NCBI RefSeq assembly: GCF_013409935.1
Contig: NZ_JACCCO010000001.1
Coordinates: 3,968,001 to 4,032,000, forward strand
DNA from: Streptosporangium sandarakinum
GTDB taxonomy: Bacteria; Actinomycetota; Actinomycetes; Streptosporangiales; Streptosporangiaceae
Direction of reading: 5' to 3'
DNA: 64,000 nt
Of the stretch, positions 28,042 to 36,873 are shown one piece after another. Position 1 is the first letter of the stretch. Each line of letters starts with the position of its first letter. Position numbers and translations under genes: made by a program. The notes beneath the pieces were generated by a model. It was not told where the DNA came from and made no database searches. It was given only the letters and a program-made list of their open reading frames with translations.

Positions 28042-29307
28042 GCCCGACGGCTGACGGGGGAGGCGGAGGACGGCGACGGCGCCGTCGGGGGCGTTGGCCA
28101 GGGTCAGATCGGCGCCTATGACATGGGCCTGCCCCAGCGCGATCGTCAGCCCGAGGCCGTGACCGCGGCCGCGTTCGGCGGCACCCGTGCGGAAGCGTTT
28201 CGGGCCGTCGGCAAGGAGCTCCGGAGGGAAGCCCGATCCCCGGTCGCGGACCTCGATCACGTGGTCCCGGACCGTGATCTCCACCGGGGGCGCACCGTGG
28301 CGGTGGGCGTTGAGCACGAGGTTGGCGAGGATCCGGTCCAGGCGACGCGGGTCCGTCTCGGCCACCGGATTCCCCGAAGCCAGTACCCGCACCTCGACCC
28401 CCACCCGGGCCGCGGACTCCTCGGCCAACTCGGCCAGCGGCACCCGTACCCGCTCGGCGACCTCGGCGCCCGCGTCAAGCCTGGAGACCTCCAGCAGGTC
28501 CTCCACCAGCGAGCGCAGCACCCGCACCTGGCCGCGTACCAGATCGGTCGTCTCGCCCTCCTCCAGCAGTTCGACCACGGCGACCAGGCCCATCAGCGGG
28601 GTGCGCAGGTCATGGGCGACATCGGCGGTGAACCGCTGCTCGGCCAGCAGCCGGTGCTGCAGGCTCGCCGCCATGGAGTCCACGGCGGCGGAGATGTCGG
28701 CGATCTCGTCACGCCCGCCCCGGCGCGCCAGGCTGCCGCCCCGGCGCGGGGGAGCCGGGGCGACGCGGGCGTCCAGGTCGCCGTTCGCGATCCTGCGGGC
28801 GGTGCGGGCGACCCGCCGCAACCGCCGGTTGGCCGGCTCGGCCAGGCACACCGAGATCGGCACCACCACGGCGAGCGCGGTCAGCGCGGCCCGGACCATG
28901 GCTCGGTCGAGGGCACGCAGCCGGATCATGTCGGATCCCACCTCCATCCTGGAGGTGGCCACGAGTCCCCCGTTCACCCATTGCGCCGCCCACATCCACG
29001 GCTGGTCGGGCTTCCGGTCGTCGTACCAGGTGGCGGGCGACTCCACGGCCAGCCGTTCGCGCAGGGGCGAGGGCAGTTCATCCGGTCTCTTGATCGATTC
29101 GGTCCACGGGGCAGGCTCCTCGGGGGGAGTGCCCGCGCGGTACTCCTTGGCGACCATCGCGGCCCACACCAGCGCCCGCTCTTCACCCTGCCGCATCGTG
29201 CGCTCAAGCGTCGTGCGGTGGACCAGGACCCCGACCACGGCCGCGACCGCGCAGCAGGCCAGTGTGATCAGCGCCGCCACCTTCCACCGCAGCGAGCCCA
29301 CCGTCAT
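28039..29307 (-). CDS. Sensor histidine kinase of the envelope operon
   Basis: 422 residues. Helix 1 is at about 8-30, an extracytoplasmic sensor of roughly 110 residues contains Trp-rich QPWMWAAQWVNGG, and helix 2 is at about 140-160. Then come HAMP (RRLRRVARTARRIANGDL), the phospho-acceptor region FTADVAHDLRTPLMGL, N box LANLVLNAHRHG and ATP lid GRGHGLGLTIA. The layout is that of CseC/MtrB-like kinases. Its ATG overlaps the regulator stop (ATGA), so the pair is made together. It ends inside the candidate operator of the carboxypeptidase gene. Confidence 0.92.
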   Translation of the reverse strand: MTVGSLRWKVAALITLACCAVAAVVGVLVHRTTLERTMRQGEERALVWAAMVAKEYRAGTPPEEPAPWTESIKRPDELPSPLRERLAVESPATWYDDRKPDQPWMWAAQWVNGGLVATSRMEVGSDMIRLRALDRAMVRAALTALAVVVPISVCLAEPANRRLRRVARTARRIANGDLDARVAPAPPRRGGSLARRGGRDEIADISAAVDSMAASLQHRLLAEQRFTADVAHDLRTPLMGLVAVVELLEEGETTDLVRGQVRVLRSLVEDLLEVSRLDAGAEVAERVRVPLAELAEESAARVGVEVRVLASGNPVAETDPRRLDRILANLVLNAHRHGAPPVEITVRDHVIEVRDRGSGFPPELLADGPKRFRTGAAERGRGHGLGLTIALGQAHVIGADLTLANAPDGAVAVLRLPRQPSG

Positions 29308-30002
29308 GACGTGCGCAACTTGTAGCCGAACCCGCGCACCGTCTCGATCCGGTCCGCGCCGATCTTCTTGCGCAGCCGCTGCACGCAGAGGTCGACGACG
29401 CGGCTGTCGCCGTCCCAGCCGTAGTCCCAGACGGTGCGCAGCAGTGTGGCACGCTCCAGCACGATGCCGGGGTGGGCGGCGAACTCCAGCAGCAGCCGCA
29501 GCTCGGTCGGGGTCAGCTCGACGCGTTGCCCGGCCCGCCGTACCTCCAGCGCGCCGGTGTCGATGCTCAGCTCGCCGAAGTCCAGTACGGCGAACGCGAC
29601 GGCCTGCCCCGCCGTGGGTTCGGCGGGCACCGGCCGGGCGAAGGCGGCCCTGCGCAGCAGTGACCGGATCCTGGCCACCAGCACCGACAGGTCGACCGGT
29701 TTGACCACGTAGTCGTCGGCGCCACCCTCCAGTCCTGCGACGACGTCCAGTCCGTCACCGCGGGCCGACATCATGAGGATCGGCACCTGACTGGTTTCCC
29801 GGATCCTGCGGCACAGGCTGATGCCGTCCAGGCCGGGCAGCATCACATCCAGCAGCAGGAGGTCGTGGCCGCCCGCCTGGGCCGCCTCCAGGCCGCTCAG
29901 TCCGTCAGCGGCGGTGGCGGTACGGAATCCGTAGCGTTCCAGGGCCAGGCTGACTGACGCGCGAATCACCGCGTCGTCTTCGACGAGCAGCAGGGATGTC
30001 AT
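29304..30002 (-). CDS. OmpR-family response regulator of the envelope operon
   Basis: 232 residues: receiver domain with VEDD at 7-10, phospho-acceptor Asp52 (LLDVMLPGLDG) and Lys in DDYVVKPVDL, then a C-terminal winged helix (VELTPTELRLLLEFAAHPG to RVVDLCVQRLRKKIG). It begins 15 bp after the permease stop, in the same transcript as the exporter genes. Candidate binding sites (direct GTATC repeats with an 11-bp period) lie upstream of the operon and of the carboxypeptidase gene. No strong ribosome site is visible, so translation may be coupled. Confidence 0.93.
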   Translation of the reverse strand: MTSLLLVEDDAVIRASVSLALERYGFRTATAADGLSGLEAAQAGGHDLLLLDVMLPGLDGISLCRRIRETSQVPILMMSARGDGLDVVAGLEGGADDYVVKPVDLSVLVARIRSLLRRAAFARPVPAEPTAGQAVAFAVLDFGELSIDTGALEVRRAGQRVELTPTELRLLLEFAAHPGIVLERATLLRTVWDYGWDGDSRVVDLCVQRLRKKIGADRIETVRGFGYKLRTS

Positions 30003-30017
30003 GAAAAAGCACCATAT

Positions 30018-31193
30018 CTACCGAAGTGCGTTGACAGGTTCCATGCGAGCGGCACGCAGGGCCGGGTACAGACCCGCGAGCAGCCCGACGACGGCACCGG
30101 CGGCAGGTGCCATGACGGCCAGCCGTACGTCCAGGACCGGGGTCCACTGCTTGGCGGCGCAGACCGCGACGACCACGACGATCCCCACGGAGGCGCCGAC
30201 GACGCCGCCGGTCAGCCCGGTGAGGGTGGACTCCAGCAGGAACTGCGCGGCGATGTGACGGCGGGCGGCGCCCAGGGCGCGGCGCAGGCCGATCTCGGCG
30301 ATGCGCTCCATCACGGTCACCAGGGTGACATTGGCGATGCCGACCGCGCCGACGACCAGGGAGACCAGCCCGAGGATCAGGAAGAGGGCGTTGACGTCGC
30401 CCTCCACCGCATCGCGCGCTCTGGTGGGGCTGGACGGCGAGATGACCTGGAGGAGGGCCTCGTTGCCGGGGCTGAGCGCGGCCGGCGCCTGCCTGGCGAT
30501 CAGTTCGGCGGCGCCGAGGCCGGTGTTGACCAGGACCCGGGTCACGGTGCCCAGGCCGTAGCGCTTGCCGACGGCCGGTGGCAGCATGACGGCGCTCGCA
30601 AGGCTCTTCTCACGTTTCAGGTCACCGAGCACACCGATGACGGTGTACGCCTGGGTGCCGATGAAGACGGCCGGAGCCCGTTCCAGCCGGGTGATGCCCA
30701 GCATGTCGGCCGCGTGCCGGCCCAGCACGACGACCCTGTCCCCGCGGGCGATGTGCCCGGCGTCGAAGTAGCGGCCCTCGACCATCCTGCCTTTGACCGC
30801 GGCCGGCAGCCCCGGGCTGCTGGCGACCACCGTGAGAGTCTGGTCGGTGACCCGGGTGGGGTCCACCACGTCGTTGGAGCGGACGCTGAGGTTGGCGCTC
30901 TGGTCCGACTCTGCGAGGGCGGCGGCGGAGACCACCCCGCGCAGTCGGGTCACCCGGCCGACGTCGGCCCAATCGACCAAGGGGAACGGGTTCTCCGGGA
31001 CTTCGACCGTGACGGAGGTGGCGGTCAGCTCGTCGAAGCGGCCGACGATCTGGTTGCCCGCCGTCGCGGCGACGCCCAGGGTGACCACGAGGGTGGTGAT
31101 GCCCAGCACGGTGCCCAGCGTGGTCAGCACCGAGCGCACCGGGCGGGCCAGCAGGCCCGCCATGGCCTCGTTCAGCAGGTCGCGCGGGTGCAC
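30018..31193 (-). CDS. MacB/FtsX-type ABC permease
   Basis: 391 residues with four membrane helices: one N-terminal (PVRSVLTTLGTVLGITTLVV), then a large extracytoplasmic MacB core domain of about 220 residues, and three C-terminal helices (LILGLVSLVVGAVGIANVTLVTVMERIAEIGLRRALGA is diagnostic in content). Such permeases work by mechanotransmission rather than classical transport. The start is GTG at 31193 with GAGGAG upstream; a longer open frame is shadow of the ATPase gene. There is a two-base gap after the ATPase stop. Confidence 0.9.
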   Translation of the reverse strand: MHPRDLLNEAMAGLLARPVRSVLTTLGTVLGITTLVVTLGVAATAGNQIVGRFDELTATSVTVEVPENPFPLVDWADVGRVTRLRGVVSAAALAESDQSANLSVRSNDVVDPTRVTDQTLTVVASSPGLPAAVKGRMVEGRYFDAGHIARGDRVVVLGRHAADMLGITRLERAPAVFIGTQAYTVIGVLGDLKREKSLASAVMLPPAVGKRYGLGTVTRVLVNTGLGAAELIARQAPAALSPGNEALLQVISPSSPTRARDAVEGDVNALFLILGLVSLVVGAVGIANVTLVTVMERIAEIGLRRALGAARRHIAAQFLLESTLTGLTGGVVGASVGIVVVVAVCAAKQWTPVLDVRLAVMAPAAGAVVGLLAGLYPALRAARMEPVNALR

Positions 31194-31195
31194 AT

Positions 31196-31862
<667 letters not shown>

Positions 31863-31870
<8 letters not shown>

Positions 31871-33593
31871 TGTTGATCACCACCATGTCGCCCGGCTTGA
31901 GGTCGCCGGTCACCTCCACGGCTCCGTCGGCGGACAGGCCGGTGCGTACCTCGACCTCCTTGGTCCGGTCGGGCGCGGTCTCCACCTGCACCCGGGCCCT
32001 GCCGTCCGCGGCGGTGACGACCGCCGCGGCGGGGACCACGAGCACCTCCCGGTCGGTGGCTCCGATGGTGACGCGAACCGTGACGGGCGCGCCGGCGAGC
32101 TTCTTGAGGCCCTTCATCGAGGCAGGAGTGATCGTCACCGGCACGGCGCCCTTCGCGTCGCGCCCGCCGAGGGAGGTCACCGTGCCGGGGACGATCTTTC
32201 CGGCCTCGGTTTCGATGCTCGCGTTCAGACCCGCTTTCAGCCGCTCGGCCTCAGCCGCGTCCACCGAGCCCGAGACCACGAAGGTGGAGCTGGTCACCGT
32301 GGCGATCGACCTGTCCACCAGCTCGCCCGCCTTGACGGTCGGCCTGTGCAGCCGGGCGGGCAGTCTGGGCAGGAAGACGACCTCTCCCGGCGGGACGATG
32401 GTGCCGTAGGTGCGGGAGAACTCGGCCAGCAGCGCCCGCGCCGCGGCCAGGTCACTCCGGGCGTTGGCCACCTTCAGCTTGACGGGCGAGAGCTGTCTGG
32501 CCTGTCTGAGCGCCTGCTCGGCGGTGACGACGGCCTCGCGAGCCACCCGGACGTTCTTCGTCAGCTCGGTCAGCCGCTTGGCCCGCGCGGTCTCGGCCTC
32601 TTCCAGTACGCGCTCCAGAGCCGACCTGGCGGCGGCCAGATCGGCTCCGGCGTTGGTGACCCGGAGTTCGAGCAGGCGGGTGTCGGCAGGCGGCCCGGCC
32701 GTGGCACCCGCGGTGGGCTCTGTGGTGGGCTCTGTGGTGGGGCTGGGGCCGAGGGTGGGCGCGGGGGTGGGCGTCGCGGTGGCCTGGGCGAGCTCCTGCC
32801 GAGCCGCCAGCAGCTTCTCCTCGGCCGCCCGTACGGCGCTCTCGGCGGCCTCGACCTTGGCCTCGTCCTCGGTGGTGTGGTCCTGTGCCCGCGCGCTCTT
32901 CAGCGCCTGTTCGGCCTCCCTCAGATCCTGCCGGGCGTTGGCGAGCCTGACTCTCAGTGGGAGCACATCCTTGCCCTGGTCAAGGGCCTTACGCTCGGTC
33001 GCGAGCACTTCCTGCGCGGTCCGCACGGCCCGGCGCAGGTCGTCGTGCCTCTGCCGCAGTTCCAAGGTGGGTTGCTGCGCCTCATAGCCCCTCTTGGCGT
33101 AGAAGCGGGAAACCGCGGCGATGGTCGCCTGGTCGAACACGCCGGTCTCCGGTGCGCGGTAGCCGAGCCTGCGCAGCGCCTTCTGCAACTGCCGGACATC
33201 GGCCCCCTTGGCGCCGAGGACGATGCTGCGGTGCATCGGCACCGTGCCGGAGAAGACGAACACCGGGCGTCCGTTCACCTCCATCATCACCGCGCCCTCC
33301 GCGAGGGTGCCCCGCCGGGGAGCACGGGTGGCGCGCTGAGCGGTTTCGCTGCCGCCCACCACCCCGGCCAGCGACACCGGGTACGGCGAGCCGTACTCCA
33401 GCGTGCCGCTGACCACGACGGTGGCGACCAGCTCGCGCCGCTCGACCGCGACGGTGACCAGCGACGGTTCGGGCGGCTTGCGCGCCGCCGCCTCGTCGGC
33501 CGGAGAGCGCAGCAGGGTGCCCACCCCCCAGCCGGTCCCCGCCACCAGGACCACGGCCAGCACGAGCAGCAGCTTTCCACGAGGGGTGCGCAT
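31863..33593 (-). CDS. HlyD-type adaptor with peptidoglycan-binding domain
   Basis: 576 residues. An N-terminal membrane anchor (LLLVLAVVLVAGTGWGVGTLL) is followed by a beta-strand region and a PG_binding_1 domain (GAKGADVRQLQKALRRLGY to AAVSRFYAKRGY, about residues 125-175). Then come two long coiled-coil arms with many Ala/Arg/Glu, interrupted by a Pro/Thr-rich hinge near 290-310, and C-terminal barrel domains (MKGLKKLAGAPVTVRVTIG, GDLKPGDMVVINS). It probably links the MacB-like transporter to the wall. ATG at 33593 overlaps the lipoprotein stop. Confidence 0.9.
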
Positions 33594-34378
33594 CACTGCT
33601 CTTGGAACCCGTACTTCACCCTGGCCTCGTTGGTGAGCCGCTTTTGCAGGGGGATGAAGGCGGCGTAGAAGTCCTTGCCGCACTCCAGGTCGACCAGCGC
33701 CGACGTGATCTCCTTGGCGAGGTACGGCCTGGCCGCCTCCGCCGTGACGGTGCCCGCCTTGCCGAGCCGGTCGATCTTTTCGCCCCACACATCCATGCCG
33801 CGGACGCTCAGTGCGAGCGGCCTCGTGGAGGTCACCCGCTCACCTTTGGACTTCAGGCACTCGGCGAAGGGCGCGGCGAGCTCCAGGAGCCCGGGGTCGC
33901 CGTCGAGCTCCTTGTCGATGTTCTCGATCTCCGTGCTCATCTGGTCCTGGTAGTCGGCGACCGAGGTGACTTTCAGGCCGTTCACCTGCCGGAGGGCGGT
34001 CACCCGGCACTCGTTCAGGGTCTTGAGGTAGGAGTCCCGTTCGGCGCCGGAGAGGCCGTCGATCGTCGCCTGGTTGGCGTCCGGCGTCCGCTTCTCCGGC
34101 GGCTTCGGATAGACGATGGCGGAGAAGACGCCGAAGCCGTTCCTGCTGCGGTCCGCCTTCATCGCCGCGTAGTCGGCGGGGTTCGCATCGGACCGCTTGG
34201 GCCGGCTGACCGAGGGGGTGTAGGAGAAACCCTTCTGCTTCATGCAGGTGGCGATGACGTTCTCCCGCTCGCGGGCCTTGTCCATCGAGGCGTTCCCACC
34301 GTCGGCCACGGGGACGGCGTTCGCACCGCACCCGGTCAGCACCGCGAGACCGAGCAGACAGCGCATCAGCACACGCAT
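33593..34378 (-). CDS. Lipoprotein, first gene of the envelope operon
   Basis: 261 residues. A lipoprotein signal (LMRCLLGLAVLTGCGAN) places Cys17 as the lipidated residue. The mature part is helical, charged and has four further Cys in CMKQKGFSY, LNECRV, AECLKSKGE and DLECGKDF, a spacing that recurs in small uncharacterised actinobacterial lipoproteins next to MacB-like operons. ATG at 34378 has AAGGAG 6 bp upstream. Its role as substrate-binding or stress-sensing partner of the exporter is inferred from operon position only. Confidence 0.85.
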   Translation of the reverse strand: MRVLMRCLLGLAVLTGCGANAVPVADGGNASMDKARERENVIATCMKQKGFSYTPSVSRPKRSDANPADYAAMKADRSRNGFGVFSAIVYPKPPEKRTPDANQATIDGLSGAERDSYLKTLNECRVTALRQVNGLKVTSVADYQDQMSTEIENIDKELDGDPGLLELAAPFAECLKSKGERVTSTRPLALSVRGMDVWGEKIDRLGKAGTVTAEAARPYLAKEITSALVDLECGKDFYAAFIPLQKRLTNEARVKYGFQEQ

Positions 34379-34824
34379 GGAGTACTCCTTCACCGTGACA
34401 TGGCGGAACCGCGCCGCCTCTCGCGGCGCCGTGGCCACCTTGGCGGCCGTTCTCCTCCGCTCGGTGTTGGCTGGGTATCCATACGCGCTCACCCGTGTAT
34501 CCGCCAGGTATCAACACCTGTTGCCGCGATCTCCGAGGAGGCGCACGCTCACCTGTCCGGCCCCGGTGGCTGATTCGATCAGCCGGGACATCGCCATGAT
34601 CCAGCGCGGTCGTGTACCACCGGGGCGGCGGGAGCCGTACCCGGTACCGGAGCGGGTGCGGGTGACCGCCCGGACCCGCGCGTGCCTGGCGGTGGTCTAC
34701 GAGCTGCGCGCGGGGGCCGGCCGGGGGTTCATCCGGCGGACGGGTACGGCACGACCAGGGCCATCGGCGCGTCAGGCACGGCTGTGGCCGATCGATGGGC
34801 GGCTCGTACACCGACGTGTGGTGC
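34379..34824. other. Intergenic region with the envelope-operon promoter
   Basis: 446 bp between the lipoprotein start and the end of the MarR gene. It holds the GTATC repeats described separately. The part from 34560 to 34824 has open frames on both strands, but none with a ribosome site and recognisable protein; I see no gene in it. Confidence 0.6.
34475..34513 (-). promoter_or_regulatory. Direct-repeat operator upstream of the envelope operon
   Basis: GTATCC at 34475-34480, GTATCC at 34497-34502 and GTATCA at 34508-34513: offsets of 22 and 11 bp, so all three lie on one helix face, 97-135 bp upstream of the lipoprotein ATG. The inner pair matches the arrangement in front of the carboxypeptidase gene in sequence, spacing and orientation. 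Confidence 0.55.
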
Positions 34825-35289
34825 TCACGCGGGTCCTTCCAGTTTGCGGGCGATGTTCTCCAGGGCGGACAGGTCCGCGGGCGAGAGCCGGTCGATGACG
34901 TGGCGGCGGACCGATTCCAGGTGGATCGGGGCGGCGTCCTCGAGCGCTTCCAGGCCGTCCTCGGTGAGGACGAGATAACAGCCCCGGCCGTCGTCCGGGT
35001 CGGGCTCGCGCCGCACGAGACCGCGGGCCTCCATGCGGCTGGCGTGCCGCGACAGGCGGCTGCGCGACCAACCCATCTTGGCGGCCTGCTCGCGCAGCGT
35101 GCTGGCGCGGCCCGGGCGCTCGGAGAGCGTGCTGAGCACCTCGTAGTCGGGGTCGGACAGGCCGATCGCGGCCAGGTCGTGCGCGGTGCGCGACTGGATC
35201 GCGATCATCATCCGGCGCAGGGCGCGCCAGGCGCGTTCTTCGTCCGCGTCGAGCCAGCGCACCGCCTCGGAGGACCACTTCTTTGACAT
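34825..35289 (-). CDS. MarR-family regulator
   Basis: 154-residue winged-helix repressor: LREQAAKMGWSRSRLSRHASRMEARGLVRREPDPDDGRGCYLVLTEDG spans the recognition helix and wing. SxxxW/R residues typical of MarR proteins that control redox enzymes are present. It is divergent from the FMN reductase-acetyltransferase gene with 18 bp between the starts, so it surely overlaps that promoter. An inverted repeat TTGACATG/CATGTCAA brackets both start codons. Confidence 0.92.
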   Translation of the reverse strand: MSKKWSSEAVRWLDADEERAWRALRRMMIAIQSRTAHDLAAIGLSDPDYEVLSTLSERPGRASTLREQAAKMGWSRSRLSRHASRMEARGLVRREPDPDDGRGCYLVLTEDGLEALEDAAPIHLESVRRHVIDRLSPADLSALENIARKLEGPA

Positions 35290-35326
35290 GTAAACAAGTT
35301 ACCAGCTATGTTCGTTTCCATGTCAA
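35283..35326. promoter_or_regulatory. Inverted repeat between divergent MarR and FMN reductase genes
   Basis: TTGACATG at 35283-35290 and CATGTCAA at 35319-35326, 28 bp apart, enclosing both start codons. GTAAACAAGTTAC in between is a second, weaker inverted repeat. Likely MarR binding region by position. Confidence 0.5.
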
Positions 35327-36426
35327 CGAAACCTGTGCGGATCCTTGTCCTCGTGTGCAGCACCCGTCCCGGCGCCCTCGGCCCGGCGGTGGGCCGGTGG
35401 CTGATCGACGCGATCGCGCCACGGGCCGCGGAACTGGGCGTGGATCTCCTGCCGGTGACCCTTGGCGACCTCGCCCTGCCGTTCCTCGACGAGGAGGACG
35501 AGGCGGCGTCCGGCGTCTACCGGAACGAGCACACCAAGCGGTGGAGCGCGATGGTGGACGCGGCGGACGGCTTCATCGCGGTCACCCCCGAGTACAACTA
35601 CGGCATGCCGGCGGCGTTCAAGAACGCCCTCGACTACCTGGGCCGGGAATGGGCGTGGAAGCCGATGGGGTTCGTCAGCTACGGCAACACCTCGGCGGGC
35701 ACCCGGTCGGTCCAGCACGCCAAGCAGGTGGTGACCACGCTGCGGCTGGTGCCGCTGGGTGCCACGGTCGCCCTGCGCATCGCCGACACGGTGGACGGCG
35801 GGCGACTCCGCCCGGACGCCGGCCGTGACAAGGCCGCTGTCGGGGTCCTGGACGAACTCGTCCGCCTCGCCCACGCTCTGCGGCCGATGCGCGAGCGAAC
35901 CCGCTCGGGCTCGGGGGCGGGACCGCTGCCGGGGTCGTACGTGAGAGCACTGACCCCGGACGACGCCCCAGAGGTTCTGGTGCTCCAGCGTTGCTGCTGG
36001 ATGGAGGAGGCGTCGGTCAACGACACCCTGGCCATCCCCGCCCTGGAGGAGTCGCTGGAGCAGGTGCGCGCATGGCTGGCCACCTGGCAGACCACGGGCC
36101 TGTGGCGGGACGGCCGGCTCCTGGGCATGGTGCGTACGCGCCGCGTGGAGGACGACTGGCACGTGGGCCGCCTCGGCGTCGTCCCCGACCTGCGCGGCCA
36201 GGGTGTGGGGAGCTGGCTGCTGCGCGAGGCCGAAGCCGCGGCCGAAGCCGGCTGCCACCGCATCGTGCTGTCCACCGGCGCCCGGAGCCGGCGCAACCTC
36301 CGCCTTTACCGCGCCCAGGGTTACCGCACGGAGTCGTCCGACGACGCGACGGCCTTCCTCACCAAGCCCGTGTCCGCGGACGGCGCCGCCGGGGTTCCCG
36401 ACGGAGAGCCGGCGGTGGCGGGATGA
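35308..36426 (+). CDS. NADPH-dependent FMN reductase fused to a GNAT acetyltransferase
   Basis: 372 residues. Residues 10-190 are a flavodoxin-like NAD(P)H:FMN reductase/quinone reductase domain, with flavin-loop VCSTRPGALG near 16 and PEYNYGMPAAFKNALDYLG at 94-112. After a Gly/Ser linker, residues 211-350 form a GNAT domain with the acetyl-CoA motif RLGVVPDLRGQGVGSWLL at 288-305. Both domains look intact, and no frameshift or internal stop separates them. ATG at 35308 or 35320; no clear ribosome site, so the message may be leaderless. It is probably repressed by the divergent MarR protein. Confidence 0.88.
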   Translation: MFVSMSTKPVRILVLVCSTRPGALGPAVGRWLIDAIAPRAAELGVDLLPVTLGDLALPFLDEEDEAASGVYRNEHTKRWSAMVDAADGFIAVTPEYNYGMPAAFKNALDYLGREWAWKPMGFVSYGNTSAGTRSVQHAKQVVTTLRLVPLGATVALRIADTVDGGRLRPDAGRDKAAVGVLDELVRLAHALRPMRERTRSGSGAGPLPGSYVRALTPDDAPEVLVLQRCCWMEEASVNDTLAIPALEESLEQVRAWLATWQTTGLWRDGRLLGMVRTRRVEDDWHVGRLGVVPDLRGQGVGSWLLREAEAAAEAGCHRIVLSTGARSRRNLRLYRAQGYRTESSDDATAFLTKPVSADGAAGVPDGEPAVAG

Positions 36427-36873
36427 CGGGACCGCTGCCTTCGGGCGAACCCTGACGGAGCCGCGCCCGACCACGTCGTCGCCGAGCCGACATGGAACGT
36501 CCGGCGCCGCGGCCCTCGGCTCAGGCGCTTTTGACCTGGAGCACGTTGGCTGTGATCCGGTGCATCGCCACCAGCGGCGGCGCGGTGTCCGGCCTGCTTC
36601 GCCCATCCGATGCGCAGGGCGGTGGCGCCGACCAGCGACCCGGCCAGCCCGGCATGGGCCGCGACCACGAGTTTTCGCGTGAGGTGAGAGCTGTCCATGA
36701 CCGGTAGGAAACCGGTGTGCCGTGTGGCCCGTACGAGCGAGAACGTGAAGCTTCCGCGAAGCACTCGGGTCGTTCCGGCGCCGGGATCCGCGACCACCGC
36801 TCGGTGTCCGCGTCGCCCGAACCGGCGATCCCGTCGTCCGGGCGCGGACCTGTCGTGCTCGGATGGAGACGCG
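36427..36873. other. Gene-poor region with a possible decayed membrane-protein gene
   Basis: 447 bp between the fusion gene and the end of the monooxygenase gene. On the minus strand a start-like MDSSHLTRKLVVAAHAGLAG (ATG at 36698), with a hydrophobic stretch LAGSLVGATALRIGWA, changes frame and ends as HRITANVLQVKSA at 36521. It reads like the scar of a short integral membrane protein. Nothing else is recognisable. Confidence 0.3.

Noticed and set aside
34580..34898. Plus-strand frame with VYELRAGAGRGFIRRTG
   Set aside because: No ribosome site, no conserved domain recognised, and it runs into the antisense of the MarR gene.
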